This document shows positions 18,047 to 25,988 of a DNA stretch of 64,000 bases, in pieces (the stretch's first letter is position 1; each line of letters begins with the position of its first letter). A program made the position numbers and the translations under genes. The DNA is taken from contig NZ_VITR01000013.1 in the NCBI RefSeq assembly GCF_007827955.1, positions 124,001-188,000 of the forward strand. Direction: 5' to 3'. The notes under the pieces are model-generated. The model was not told where the DNA came from and did not search any database. It was given only the letters and a program-made list of their open reading frames with translations. This stretch comes from Nitrospirillum pindoramense (lineage in GTDB: Bacteria; Pseudomonadota; Alphaproteobacteria; Azospirillales; Azospirillaceae).

Positions 18047-18676
18047 TTAGCGGATGACAGCCGGCGTCAGTCCGGCGATGAAATAGCCCAGCGCCCGATC
18101 GAACGCGGCGTCGGCGCTTTCTCCCAGGATGCCGGCCAGGGCCGCCGCCATCAGCGGCGCCTCGGGGCCCACCTCCGGCGCGATGTCGCCGTTGCGGTCG
18201 GGCGCGTCCATGGCGCGCGCCTGTTCCTCCAGCACCCATCCCACGACGAAGCGCGACAGCGCCACCACGATGGACAGTGCGTCCGCCGGTGCGAAGCCGT
18301 GTCCGCATAACAGGCGCAGTTGCGCTTCCACCAAGGGGATCTGCTCCCGCGCGGGGCCCGTGCCGGCATGCACGCGGGCGCCGTCGCGATAAGCCAGCAG
18401 GGCGTGGCGGAAGCTGCGGGCGTTGAGGGTCAGCCAGGACCGCCAGTCGGCCTCCGCCTCGGGCGGCCAGATATGCTTGTGCCGCGCCAGCATGGCCACG
18501 GCCATGGCGTCCAACAGCGCGCGCTTGTTGCGGAAATGCCAGTACAGCGTGGGGGACTGCACGCCCAGGCGCGCCGCCAGCAGGCGGGTGCTGAGCCCGT
18601 CCATGCCCACCTCGTTCAACAAATCCAAAGCCGCGCGCACCACCGTATCGCGGGTCAACCTGCCTTCTGGCCGCAT
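18047..18676 (-). CDS. tetR: TetR-type tetracycline repressor
   Basis: The 209-aa regulator has a TetR HTH (LTRDTVVRAALDLLNEVG, then LSTRLLAARLGVQSPTLYWHFRNKRALL) and a TetR_C ligand domain. SPTLYWHFRNK is very close to the DNA-reading helix of classical Tet repressors. The ATG at 18676 follows GGAGG at ideal spacing; the upstream frame to 18709 would run into the operator. It is divergent from tetA, with two tetO-like palindromes between. Confidence 0.92.
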   Translation of the reverse strand: MRPEGRLTRDTVVRAALDLLNEVGMDGLSTRLLAARLGVQSPTLYWHFRNKRALLDAMAVAMLARHKHIWPPEAEADWRSWLTLNARSFRHALLAYRDGARVHAGTGPAREQIPLVEAQLRLLCGHGFAPADALSIVVALSRFVVGWVLEEQARAMDAPDRNGDIAPEVGPEAPLMAAALAGILGESADAAFDRALGYFIAGLTPAVIR

Positions 18677-18694
18677 GCCGTCCTCCGTTCCCGC

Positions 18695-18745
18695 TTGACT
18701 CTCTATCATCGATAGGGAAAATGCAACCCTATCGGTGATAGAGAG
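18695..18745. promoter_or_regulatory. Paired tet operators and tetA promoter
   Basis: Two copies of CCCTATCGRTGATAGAG face each other: 18701-18719 (read on minus) and 18727-18745 (read on plus). Both closely resemble the classical tetO half-sites TCCCTATC/GATAGAGA. A TTGACT at 18695 and GAAAAT at 18717 (16-base spacing) could be the tetA promoter. The left operator would then fill its spacer and the right one its start region. Confidence 0.85.
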
Positions 18746-18760
18746 TAAGGCGTGGCCGTC

Positions 18761-19978
18761 ATGAACAAGGCGCTGTCTGTGGTTTTCCTGGCTGTGGCGC
18801 TGGATGCGGTGGGTATCGGCATCATCATGCCCATCTTGCCGGGGCTGTTGCGCGAGCTGGCGGGGACGGACGACGTGGCGCCGCTGTACGGCCTGCTGCT
18901 GGCGGCCTTCGCGCTCATGCAGTTTTTCTGCGCCCCGGTCCTGGGCGCCCTCAGCGACCGCTACGGACGGCGGCCCATCCTGCTGCTGTCGTTGGCCGGT
19001 GGGGCGCTGGACTATCTGGCCTTGGCTTGGTCGCCCAACCTCTGGGTCGTCGCCGCCGGGCGCATCCTGGCCGGCGTCACCTCCGCCAACATGGCGGTCA
19101 TCACCGCCTATATCACCGACACGACGGAGGGGGCGGGGCGGGCCAAGCAGTACGGGCGCATGGGGGCCGCCTTCGGCATCGGCTTCATCGCCGGCCCGGC
19201 GCTGGGCGGGCTGCTGGGCATGGTGTCATTGCGGGCGCCCTTTCTGCTGGCGGCCGGCCTGACCGCCCTGAACTTCCTGCTGGCCTTGCTGGTGCTGCCG
19301 GAGTCGCGCCGGGCTTCGGCGGCGGAACGCAAGCCTATCACCCTGGGGGCGCTGAACGCGCTTGCGTCCCTGCGCTGGGTCGTCACCGTGCCGGTGCTGG
19401 CGCGGCTGCTGGTGGTCTACGTCCTGGCGGAGGCGGCGGGCCAGCTGGCCGGTTCCCTGTGGGTATTGAACGGCCAGGACCGTTTCGCCTGGGACGCGGC
19501 GGTGGTGGGATGGTCGCTGGCCGCCTACGGCCTGCTGCACGCCCTGGCGCAATCCTTCGTGACCGAGCCGGTGATCCGCCGGCTGGGGGAGAGGGGGGCC
19601 TTCATCCTGGCGGCGGTGGCCGACGCCGTCGCCTACATCGTCATGGCCTTCGCCACCCATGGCTTGGCCGTTTTCCTCATCATGCCGCTGTTCTCCCTGG
19701 GTGGCATTATCGAGCCCGCGCTGCAGGCGCTGATGTCCTTCCGGGTGGGCGCGAGCCGGCAGGGGGAGTTGCAGGGCACGCTGGCGGCGCTGGGCAGCCT
19801 GGTGGGAATCGGCGGTCCCCTGGCCTTCACCGCCGTCTATGGCGCCACCCGGACCAGCATGCCCGGTGCCGTCTGGCTGCTGGGCGTTCTGGCCTACGCC
19901 GTCGCCGTCCCGCTGCTGCCCAGTCGCAAGGCGTTGGCGCCAACAGAACCATCCGCTGAGGCGCCGTCGGGGGAATGA
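18761..19978 (+). CDS. tetA: TetA-type tetracycline efflux MFS transporter
   Basis: The 405-aa protein of the 12-TM drug:H+ antiporter family has the class-specific start [22 protein letters not shown], motif A ([13 protein letters not shown], about residues 64-76) and the TM5 motif [13 protein letters not shown]. It exports tetracycline-metal complexes. The ATG at 18761 lies 10 bases after TAAGG; GTG 18752 is a weaker choice. It pairs with the divergent tetR, giving inducible control. Which tet class it belongs to cannot be decided by eye. Confidence 0.9.
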   Translation: MNKALSVVFLAVALDAVGIGIIMPILPGLLRELAGTDDVAPLYGLLLAAFALMQFFCAPVLGALSDRYGRRPILLLSLAGGALDYLALAWSPNLWVVAAGRILAGVTSANMAVITAYITDTTEGAGRAKQYGRMGAAFGIGFIAGPALGGLLGMVSLRAPFLLAAGLTALNFLLALLVLPESRRASAAERKPITLGALNALASLRWVVTVPVLARLLVVYVLAEAAGQLAGSLWVLNGQDRFAWDAAVVGWSLAAYGLLHALAQSFVTEPVIRRLGERGAFILAAVADAVAYIVMAFATHGLAVFLIMPLFSLGGIIEPALQALMSFRVGASRQGELQGTLAALGSLVGIGGPLAFTAVYGATRTSMPGAVWLLGVLAYAVAVPLLPSRKALAPTEPSAEAPSGE

Positions 19979-19987
19979 GGGCGGGCT

Positions 19988-20485
19988 TTACCGCTCCCCC
20001 TCCGCGTGCTTCAGCAGGTTGTCACGCAGGCGGCTCACGGTCTTTTGCACTGTCTTGAATTCCTCCGGCGTCAGGCCGCTGGCCTGCACCAGGGTGCGCT
20101 GGCCTCCTTTTTCCCGAAGGTTCCGGCCGGCGGGGGTCAGGCTGACCCGCACCTGGCGTTCGTCCGCTGGGTCGCGCTGGCGCTGCAGATAGCCCAGCGA
20201 CTCCAGTTTTTTCAGGATGGGCGTCAGGGTGTTCGACTCCAGGAACAGCTTCTCGCCCAGGCCGCTGACCGTCTGGTCGTCCTGCTCCCACAGGGCGACG
20301 ATTGTGATCCACTGGGTATAGGTGACGCCCAGTTCGTCCAGGATCGCCTTGTAGGCGCGGCCGTATGCCAGATTCGCGGAATAGACGGCGAAGCACAGGA
20401 AGTCCGCCAGCTTGGGCAGGGAGGCGGGGGGAGCCACCTCATCCGGTGGGGGGGCGGGGGGCTTGGGGGCATCCGGGTGGGTCAT
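19988..20485 (-). CDS. OhrR-like MarR-family redox regulator
   Basis: The 165-aa protein has a Pro-rich N-terminus and then ADFLCFAVYSANLAYGRAYK. There C31 is in the position of the peroxide-sensing cysteine of OhrR, followed by a winged helix (SNTLTPILKKLESLGYLQRQRD). It probably represses its own gene and the divergent dipZ unit and is released by organic peroxide or thiol stress. The ATG at 20485 has GGAAAGAA upstream. No ohr gene is adjacent, which is unusual; the DipZ link is inferred from the shared operator region. Confidence 0.85.
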   Translation of the reverse strand: MTHPDAPKPPAPPPDEVAPPASLPKLADFLCFAVYSANLAYGRAYKAILDELGVTYTQWITIVALWEQDDQTVSGLGEKLFLESNTLTPILKKLESLGYLQRQRDPADERQVRVSLTPAGRNLREKGGQRTLVQASGLTPEEFKTVQKTVSRLRDNLLKHAEGER

Positions 20486-20564
20486 CGGTGTTCTTTCCAA
20501 AGGGGGGAACGGACGGCGTCCCGCCTCTGTCGTCGATATAGCACGGATGCGATTAAATCGGGAA

Positions 20565-20620
20565 TTGACGGGCACTTGAAGACGATCTATTAAAGCGTAT
20601 CCGATTAAAGCGGATACGCT
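20565..20620 (+). promoter_or_regulatory. dipZ promoter with adjoining palindromic operator
   Basis: TTGACG (20565-20570), a 17-base spacer and TATTAA (20588-20593) form a good promoter. Directly after it lies the perfect inverted repeat AGCGTATCC (20594-20602) / GGATACGCT (20612-20620). A second copy of the central CGATTAAA, as palindrome CGATTAAATCG, lies at 20550-20560. This looks like the operator of the divergent OhrR-like repressor. Confidence 0.65.
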
Positions 20621-20639
20621 CATCATAAGGATGATCCCC

Positions 20640-22427
20640 ATGGCCTCCCTCATCCTGGCGTACCTGGCGGGTGTGCTGACCTTTGCCGCCCCCTGCATCC
20701 TGCCCCTGCTGCCCATCGTGGTCGCCCCTGTGGTTTCCTGCCGTCCGGGGCGCGGCTTTCACGCCCTGCCGCTGCTGCTCGGCCTGGCGGTGGCCTTCGC
20801 CGTTTCCGCCAGCTTGGCGGCCGCAGGTGGCTGGGCGGTGGCGGCCAACCAATATGGCCGGGCCGTGGGCTTGGCCCTGGTCACCCTGTTCGGCTTGGCC
20901 ATGATCTGGCCGGCCCTGGCCGACCGCCTGGCCGCCCCGCTGGTGACGGTGGGCGCCCGTTTGGCCGCCCGGTTCAACACTGGCGCCGACCGCACGGTCG
21001 TCTCATCCCTGGTGCTGGGGCTGGCCACGGGCCTGGTGTGGGCGCCTTGCGCCGGGCCGGTGCTGGGCCTGATCCTCAGCGCCGCCGCCCTGCGCGGGCC
21101 GGGGCTGCACACCACCCTGCTGTTGTTCGTCTACGCCCTGGGTGCCGCCACGCCGCTGGCCATCGTGATGGCCGGGGGCGGGCGGCTGATCCGCGCGCTG
21201 CCCCCGGCCGCCTCCCGCTGGACGGAGGGTCTGCGCAGGCTGGTGGGCGGGGCGGTGGTGGCCACGGCGGTGATGGGCGCCGCCGGCCTGGACAGCCGCC
21301 TGTTCCTGGGCGTGCCGTCGCTGGCGACCGACAAGGTGGAACGGGCGCTGGTCAAAGTGCTGGGCTTCCACCCGTTCGGCGCCGCCCAGGCGGCGACCCT
21401 GGCCGCCACCCCGCCTCTGACCGGCCCCCTGGCCGACGTGCTGAAGGCCAAGGCCTGGGTCAACACCCCGGGCCTGACGGCGGACGCCCTGCGTGGCCAT
21501 GTGGTGCTGGTGAACTTCTGGACCTATTCCTGCATCAACTGCCTGCGCGCCTTGCCCCATGTCCGCCAATGGGCGGCGCAGTACAAGGACCGGGGCCTGG
21601 TGGTCGTGGGTGTCCACACCCCGGAATTCGCCTTTGAGCGGGATGTCGACAACATCACCAGGGCCGCCGCCACCCTGGACGTGACCTACCCCGTGGCGGT
21701 GGACAGCGATTATCGCATCTGGCGCGCCTTCGACAACCAGGCCTGGCCGGCCCTGTACGTGGTGGGCGCCGATGGCCGCGTCCTCTACCAGGCCTTCGGG
21801 GAGGGCGACTACGACAAGACGGAACGCGTCATCCGCAAGGCGCTGGCGGATGCCCTGGCCGCACCCGTTACCCAAGACCCCGTTACCCAAGACCCCGCTG
21901 CCCAAGGCCCTGCCGGCCGGGCCCCCGTACCCGCGGTCCAGGGTGAGGGCACGCAGGCCGCCGCCGACCTCAACGACCTGGGCTCACCCGAAACCTATGT
22001 GGGGTATGGCGAAGGCCAGCGCTATTCCGGTGGCGATGACATCGTGGCCGATGCCCCCGCGCGTTATCGCCCCGCCGCCAACTTGCGCCTGAACCGCTGG
22101 ACCCTGGCGGGCGATTGGACGGTGGGCCGGGAATTCGCCACCGTCGGCCAGGCCGGGGCCCGCATCGCCTACCGCTTCCATGCCCGCGATCTGCACCTGG
22201 TGCTGGCGCCGGGCGCCGATGGCCAGCCCATCCGCTTCCGGGTGCGCATCGACGGCGCCGTCCCTGGCGCCGACCACGGCACCGATGTGGACGCCGACGG
22301 CATGGGCACGGTGCGCGCCGCCAAGCTCTATCAGCTGGTCCGCCAGTCCGGCCCGGTGGCCGATCACACCTTCGAGATCGAGTTCCTGGACCCCGGTGCC
22401 CGTGCCTACGCCTTCACCTTCGGCTGA
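20640..22427 (+). CDS. dipZ: DipZ-type fusion: CcdA-like membrane domain plus thioredoxin domain
   Basis: The 595-aa inner-membrane protein moves reducing power across the membrane. Residues 1-220 form a CcdA/DsbD-like bundle with cysteines in TFAAPCILPL (C19) and WAPCAGP (C137). Residues 265-400 form a TlpA-like thioredoxin domain with C298-I-N-C301 in FWTYSCINC. The last 150 residues are the beta-rich DipZ C-terminal domain (WTLAGDWTVGREFATV). The linker holds tandem PVTQD repeats. ATG 20640 is 9 bases after AAGG; ATG 20631 overlaps that RBS. It shares a control region with the OhrR-like gene and is followed by an exported hydrolase. Confidence 0.9.
   Translation: MASLILAYLAGVLTFAAPCILPLLPIVVAPVVSCRPGRGFHALPLLLGLAVAFAVSASLAAAGGWAVAANQYGRAVGLALVTLFGLAMIWPALADRLAAPLVTVGARLAARFNTGADRTVVSSLVLGLATGLVWAPCAGPVLGLILSAAALRGPGLHTTLLLFVYALGAATPLAIVMAGGGRLIRALPPAASRWTEGLRRLVGGAVVATAVMGAAGLDSRLFLGVPSLATDKVERALVKVLGFHPFGAAQAATLAATPPLTGPLADVLKAKAWVNTPGLTADALRGHVVLVNFWTYSCINCLRALPHVRQWAAQYKDRGLVVVGVHTPEFAFERDVDNITRAAATLDVTYPVAVDSDYRIWRAFDNQAWPALYVVGADGRVLYQAFGEGDYDKTERVIRKALADALAAPVTQDPVTQDPAAQGPAGRAPVPAVQGEGTQAAADLNDLGSPETYVGYGEGQRYSGGDDIVADAPARYRPAANLRLNRWTLAGDWTVGREFATVGQAGARIAYRFHARDLHLVLAPGADGQPIRFRVRIDGAVPGADHGTDVDADGMGTVRAAKLYQLVRQSGPVADHTFEIEFLDPGARAYAFTFG
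21864..21908 (+). repeat. In-frame 15-bp tandem repeat in dipZ
   Basis: CCCGTTACCCAAGAC occurs twice in perfect tandem (21864-21878, 21879-21893), with a degenerate third unit (21894-21908), encoding PVTQD-PVTQD-PAAQG. It sits in the flexible linker between the thioredoxin domain and the C-terminal domain, so copy-number change would alter linker length without shifting the frame. Confidence 0.85.
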
Positions 22428-22471
22428 TCCGCCCTATTCCCCGCCAATTTCCGTTACCGGAGACCCCTCCC

Positions 22472-23512
22472 ATGTCCGCCCCTGTGGTCAATCTGGCCCG
22501 CCGCCGCCTGTTCGGGGCCGCTGCCGCCATCGCCGCCGCCCAGTTCGGCCTTCTCACCAGTGCCAAGGCGGCTGCCGCTGAAAAGGCCCCACCGGCCCCA
22601 TCCGGACCCCTCAAGGTCTTCACGGGCCTGAGGCAGGTGGCCGCCGGCCCGCTGTCCATCGGCTATGTCGATGCCGGGCCGGCCCAGGGCCCTGTCGTCA
22701 TCCTGCTGCACGGGTGGCCCTATGACATTCACGCCTTCATCGACGTGGTGCCGTTGCTGACGGCGGCGGGCCACCGCGTCATCGTGCCCCACCTGCGCGG
22801 CTTCGGCACAACCCGCTTCATTTCAGGCCAGACCTTGCGCAATGGCGAACCCGCGGCGCTGGCCGCCGACGTCATCGCCTTGATGGACGCGTTGGAGATC
22901 GACAAGGCCGTGATCGCCGGCTTCGACTGGGGCGCCCGCTCCGCCGACATCGTGGCCGCCCTGTGGCCGGAGCGGTGTCGCGCCCTGGTATCGGTCAGCG
23001 GTTATCTCATCGGCAGCCAGGAGGCGGGGCGCAAGCCGCTGCCGCCCCAGGCGGAACTGTCCTGGTGGTACCAGTTCTACTTCGCGACGGAGCGGGGCCG
23101 GCAGGGCTACGAGTCCAACCGTTTGGACTTCAATCGGCTGATCTGGCGACTGGCCTCCCCGAAATGGGGCTTTGATGAGGCCACGTACCAGCGCTCGGCC
23201 GCCGCCTTCGACAACCCGGACCATGTCGCCATTGTCATTCACAATTACCGCTGGCGCCTGGGCTTGGCGGAGGGCGAGGCGCACTACGCGGCGTTGGAGC
23301 GCCAGCTGGCCGCCGCCCCCGTCGTCGCTGTCCCCACCATCACGCTGGAGGGCGACGCCAACGGCGCTCCGCATCCCGAGCCCGCCGCCTATGCCGCCAA
23401 GTTCACCGGCCCCTACGCCCACCGGCTGGTCACGGGCGGCATCGGCCACAACCTGCCACAGGAGGCGCCGCAGGCCTTCGCGCAGGCGGTGCTGGATGTG
23501 GTGACGCTGTAG
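22472..23512 (+). CDS. Tat-exported alpha/beta hydrolase (epoxide hydrolase/haloalkane dehalogenase type)
   Basis: The 346-aa protein has a twin-arginine leader (ARRRLFGAAAAIAAAQFG). Its alpha/beta hydrolase fold has HGWPYD for the oxyanion region. The nucleophile elbow GFDWGA carries an aspartate (D152) rather than serine, and the catalytic His is in GGIGHN near the end. Asp nucleophiles mark epoxide hydrolases and dehalogenases. It starts 44 bases after dipZ, so it probably shares its promoter and peroxide control. A role in removing reactive epoxides or peroxide products is inference. Confidence 0.85.
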   Translation: MSAPVVNLARRRLFGAAAAIAAAQFGLLTSAKAAAAEKAPPAPSGPLKVFTGLRQVAAGPLSIGYVDAGPAQGPVVILLHGWPYDIHAFIDVVPLLTAAGHRVIVPHLRGFGTTRFISGQTLRNGEPAALAADVIALMDALEIDKAVIAGFDWGARSADIVAALWPERCRALVSVSGYLIGSQEAGRKPLPPQAELSWWYQFYFATERGRQGYESNRLDFNRLIWRLASPKWGFDEATYQRSAAAFDNPDHVAIVIHNYRWRLGLAEGEAHYAALERQLAAAPVVAVPTITLEGDANGAPHPEPAAYAAKFTGPYAHRLVTGGIGHNLPQEAPQAFAQAVLDVVTL

Positions 23513-23515
23513 AGC

Positions 23516-23611
23516 GTGATCGCTTCAGGTGGCGTCACCTGAAGCGATCACACGACAAACCAAATGCTTAATGTCTTTCCGGCGATTCTATTCAAATCGG
23601 AAAGACATTAA
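23516..23611. repeat. Two consecutive long palindromes between the hydrolase gene and radC
   Basis: The first has perfect 16-bp arms (GTGATCGCTTCAGGTG, 23516-23531, and its complement 23536-23551) with a GCGT loop. The second has perfect 14-bp arms TTAATGTCTTTCCG (23568-23581) and CGGAAAGACATTAA (23598-23611) and overlaps the radC stop. They resemble REP-type palindromes common in alphaproteobacteria. The gene pair is convergent, so they may also act as terminators or mRNA end protectors. Confidence 0.8.
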
Positions 23612-24354
23612 ATCAGCCCCTGCGCCCGAAAGCTGAAGTGCCGGCCCCGGCCGATGACCAGATGGTCGTGCACCGATATCTCCAGGGCCTTGGCGGCCTC
23701 CACGATGGCCTTGGTCATCTGGATGTCCGCCCGGCTGGGGCTGGGATCGCCGCTGGGGTGGTTGTGCACCAGGATGACGCCGCTGGCGCCCAGTTCCAGC
23801 GCGCGCTTCAACACCTCACGCGGGTAGGCCGCCGTCTGGTTGACCGTGCCGCGCTGCTGCACCTCGTCGCGCAGCAGCGCGTGCCGGCCGTCCAGGAACA
23901 GCACGCGGAACTGCTCCACCGGTTCGTGCGCCAGGGCGCCTTGGCAGTAGTCCAGCAACTTCTCCCATGACGACAGCACCGGCCGGTCCAGCAACTCCCG
24001 CCGCGCCATGCGCAGGGCGGCGGCGGCGACCACCTTGATGGCGCCGATGGCGGCGTCGCTCAGCTTGAATTCGTCGCGCAGGGTGGCCACTGGCGCCGAC
24101 ACCAAGCCCCAGAACGATCCGAAGCGGCCCAGCAGCTGCTTGGCCAGCGGCTTCACGTCACGCCGGGGTATGGCCTGGAACAACAGCAGCTCCACCAGCT
24201 CATAGTCCTGCAGGGCCTCCGGACCCTGGGTGAGGAAGCGGTCGCGCAGGCGGTCGCGATGGCCATGGTAGTGCGGGGGCGGCTCCTTCGCGGCCGGCGC
24301 CGCCAAATCGAGGTCCAATACGGCGTTGTTGTCCTGGTCGCGGCCCATGCCCAT
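23608..24354 (-). CDS. radC: RadC/JAB-domain protein
   Basis: The 248-aa protein has an N-terminal helix-hairpin-helix-like region (YELVELLLFQAIPRRDVKPLAKQLL) and a JAB domain with HNHPSGDPSPSRAD (H197, H199, D210), the metal site of RadC. The old DNA-repair label from E. coli was withdrawn; the function is unsettled. The start is 24354 (ATG) or 24348, both after a G-rich RBS. It is convergent with the hydrolase gene. Confidence 0.92.
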   Translation of the reverse strand: MGMGRDQDNNAVLDLDLAAPAAKEPPPHYHGHRDRLRDRFLTQGPEALQDYELVELLLFQAIPRRDVKPLAKQLLGRFGSFWGLVSAPVATLRDEFKLSDAAIGAIKVVAAAALRMARRELLDRPVLSSWEKLLDYCQGALAHEPVEQFRVLFLDGRHALLRDEVQQRGTVNQTAAYPREVLKRALELGASGVILVHNHPSGDPSPSRADIQMTKAIVEAAKALEISVHDHLVIGRGRHFSFRAQGLI

Positions 24355-24460
24355 CCCCCCACTCTCGCGCCTTGGCAGTATAGGCGGTGGGCAGTTCGCC
24401 TGCCAGTGGCCGGCAGGAAACGAGGGGCGCGACCAACGCCCGGTAAATCCTGCCTGTCCA

Positions 24461-24508
24461 CCGTGTCCGGACATGCCCGGACGGACAAGGCGGACACGGC
24501 GGACATAG
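24461..24508. repeat. Inverted repeat and 9-bp tandem repeats upstream of the Hpt-like gene
   Basis: CCGTGTCCG (24461-24469) and CGGACACGG (24491-24499) form a perfect 9-bp inverted repeat. The right arm is the middle unit of a threefold 9-bp direct repeat CGGACAAGG-CGGACACGG-CGGACATAG (24482-24508). It lies in the divergent region between radC and the Hpt-like gene and may be a regulator-binding array. Confidence 0.6.
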
Positions 24509-24608
24509 GGGCGCGACTCGCCGGGAGCCGTCGTGGGGCAGCTTGGCGCCCATCTGGCACGTCTATTGCTTCGGAGGTACTCCGCCCGCCGAGAGGAGTT
24601 CCGCCGCG

Positions 24609-25076
24609 ATGCACGACCCCATTCCCCTGTCCGCCGCCAAGACGCTCCGCGCTGAAAAATCGGCGGCTGTGGCGGAAGATCGTGGGTGGGAGCGCCTGCC
24701 CGGCATTCCCTTGGTGGAAGAAGAGCGCCTCAGCCGCTACGCCCTGTCCCTGGGGCATGGCCCGGTGTCGGAGATCCTGGTGCTTTATGCCGAATGCTTG
24801 GTGGATGCCGGTGCGGCGTTGGAACAAGCGTTGCAAGAGGCAGCACCGGAGGCCGTCCGTCATTACGCCTATCTGCTGACGGGGGCGGCGGCGGAGATGG
24901 GAAACCCCCGGCTGGCCCATATCAGCCGCTTCCTGGCGCGCCGCGCGACCCAGGGCGTGGCGGAGGCGGAGGCCCTGGGCTCGTTGCGCCAGGTGCTGGC
25001 CCATACCCAGGCCGCCGTGAGCGATTTTCTGGACCGGCACGTCCGGGGCGGGCAGGGGCAGGCGGTGCGCGCCTGA
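24609..25076 (+). CDS. Hypothetical protein with degenerate Hpt-like domain
   Basis: The 155-aa all-helical protein aligns at residues 85-105 (HYAYLLTGAAAEMGNPRL) with the phosphotransfer core AHxLKGxAxxxG of Hpt domains. The phosphorylated His is replaced by Y88 and Lys by T91. No other domain is visible. The ATG follows AGGAG. It could be a phosphorylation-dead docking protein of a two-component system, but the resemblance is by eye and weak. It is a single gene between radC and map, on the opposite strand to both. Confidence 0.6.
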   Translation: MHDPIPLSAAKTLRAEKSAAVAEDRGWERLPGIPLVEEERLSRYALSLGHGPVSEILVLYAECLVDAGAALEQALQEAAPEAVRHYAYLLTGAAAEMGNPRLAHISRFLARRATQGVAEAEALGSLRQVLAHTQAAVSDFLDRHVRGGQGQAVRA

Positions 25077-25110
25077 AACAGAAAACCCCGCCCGGTGGTG
25101 CCGGGCGGGG
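25077..25110 (-). terminator. Terminator of map
   Basis: The 10-bp perfect arms CCCCGCCCGG (25086-25095) and CCGGGCGGGG (25101-25110) are followed on the minus strand by TTTTCTGTTT. It lies 33 bases past the map stop and may also serve the convergent Hpt-like gene. Confidence 0.8.
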
Positions 25111-25142
25111 CTCTCGTCACACGCTGTCGCGGAACAGCGGTG

Positions 25143-25988
25143 TCAGGCCTTGGCCGCATAGGGCGGGCGGTGGAAGCCGGCAGGGGACAGGGTGAAAATC
25201 TCACAGCCGTCCTTGGTCACGCCCACGGTGTGCTCGAACTGCGCCGACAGGCTCTTGTCCTTGGTCACGGCGGTCCAGCCGTCGGATAGGATCTTCACGT
25301 CATAGCGGCCGATGTTGATCATGGGCTCGATGGTGAAGATCATGCCTTCCTTCAACTCCGTGCCCTGGCCGGGCTTGCCGAAATGCAGGACGGACGGGGC
25401 GGTGTGGAACACCTTGCCCACGCCGTGGCCGCAGAAGTCGCGCACGACGGAGAAGCGGTTAGCCTCGGCGAAGGTCTGGATGGCGTGGCCGATGTCGCCC
25501 AGGGTGGCGCCGGGGCGCACCGCCTGGATGCCGCGCATCATGGCCTCATACGTCACGTCCACCAGCTTGCGCGCCTTCAGGGGCACGTCGTCGCCCACGA
25601 AGAACATGCGGCTGGTGTCGCCGTACCAGCCGTCGACGATGACGGTGACGTCGATGTTGGCGATATCGCCCTTCTGCAGCCGCTTGTCGCTGGGAATGCC
25701 GTGGCAGACCACATGGTTGACGGAAATGCAGCAGGATTTGGGATAGCCGCGATAGCCCAGGGTGGCCGACGTGGCGCCATGGGCCTGCGTCCACTCCTCG
25801 CACAGCCGGTCGATCTCCTCCGTCGCCACGCCGGGCACGACGAACGGGGTCAGGTAGTCCAGCAGCGCGGCGGCCGTCTGGCCGGCCTTGCGCATGGCGG
25901 CGAAGCCGTCCGCGCCGTGAATGACGATGCCGCGGTCTTCCAGTTCGTACTCTTCATCCGCGGTGGCGGTCGCTTCGCCTCTGTTCAT
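25143..25988 (-). CDS. map: Methionine aminopeptidase type I
   Basis: The 281-aa enzyme removes the N-terminal Met from new proteins. The metal ligands are visible in NIDVTVIVDGWYGDTSRMF (two Asp), GHGVGKVFH (His), FTIEPM (Glu) and the final QFEHTV (Glu). CHGIP supplies the substrate-binding His. It has a short acidic N-terminal extension (GEATATADEEYELEDRG). The open frame runs on upstream to 26450, but ATG 25988 gives the expected size. It is divergent from the CinA-like gene. Confidence 0.95.
   Translation of the reverse strand: MNRGEATATADEEYELEDRGIVIHGADGFAAMRKAGQTAAALLDYLTPFVVPGVATEEIDRLCEEWTQAHGATSATLGYRGYPKSCCISVNHVVCHGIPSDKRLQKGDIANIDVTVIVDGWYGDTSRMFFVGDDVPLKARKLVDVTYEAMMRGIQAVRPGATLGDIGHAIQTFAEANRFSVVRDFCGHGVGKVFHTAPSVLHFGKPGQGTELKEGMIFTIEPMINIGRYDVKILSDGWTAVTKDKSLSAQFEHTVGVTKDGCEIFTLSPAGFHRPPYAAKA

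Noticed and set aside
18047-19978. tetR-tetA as part of a transposon or integron
   Set aside because: No transposase, integrase, attC-like site or terminal inverted repeats flank it. Only the dispersed 3'-UTR repeat lies nearby, and that also occurs at unrelated genes.
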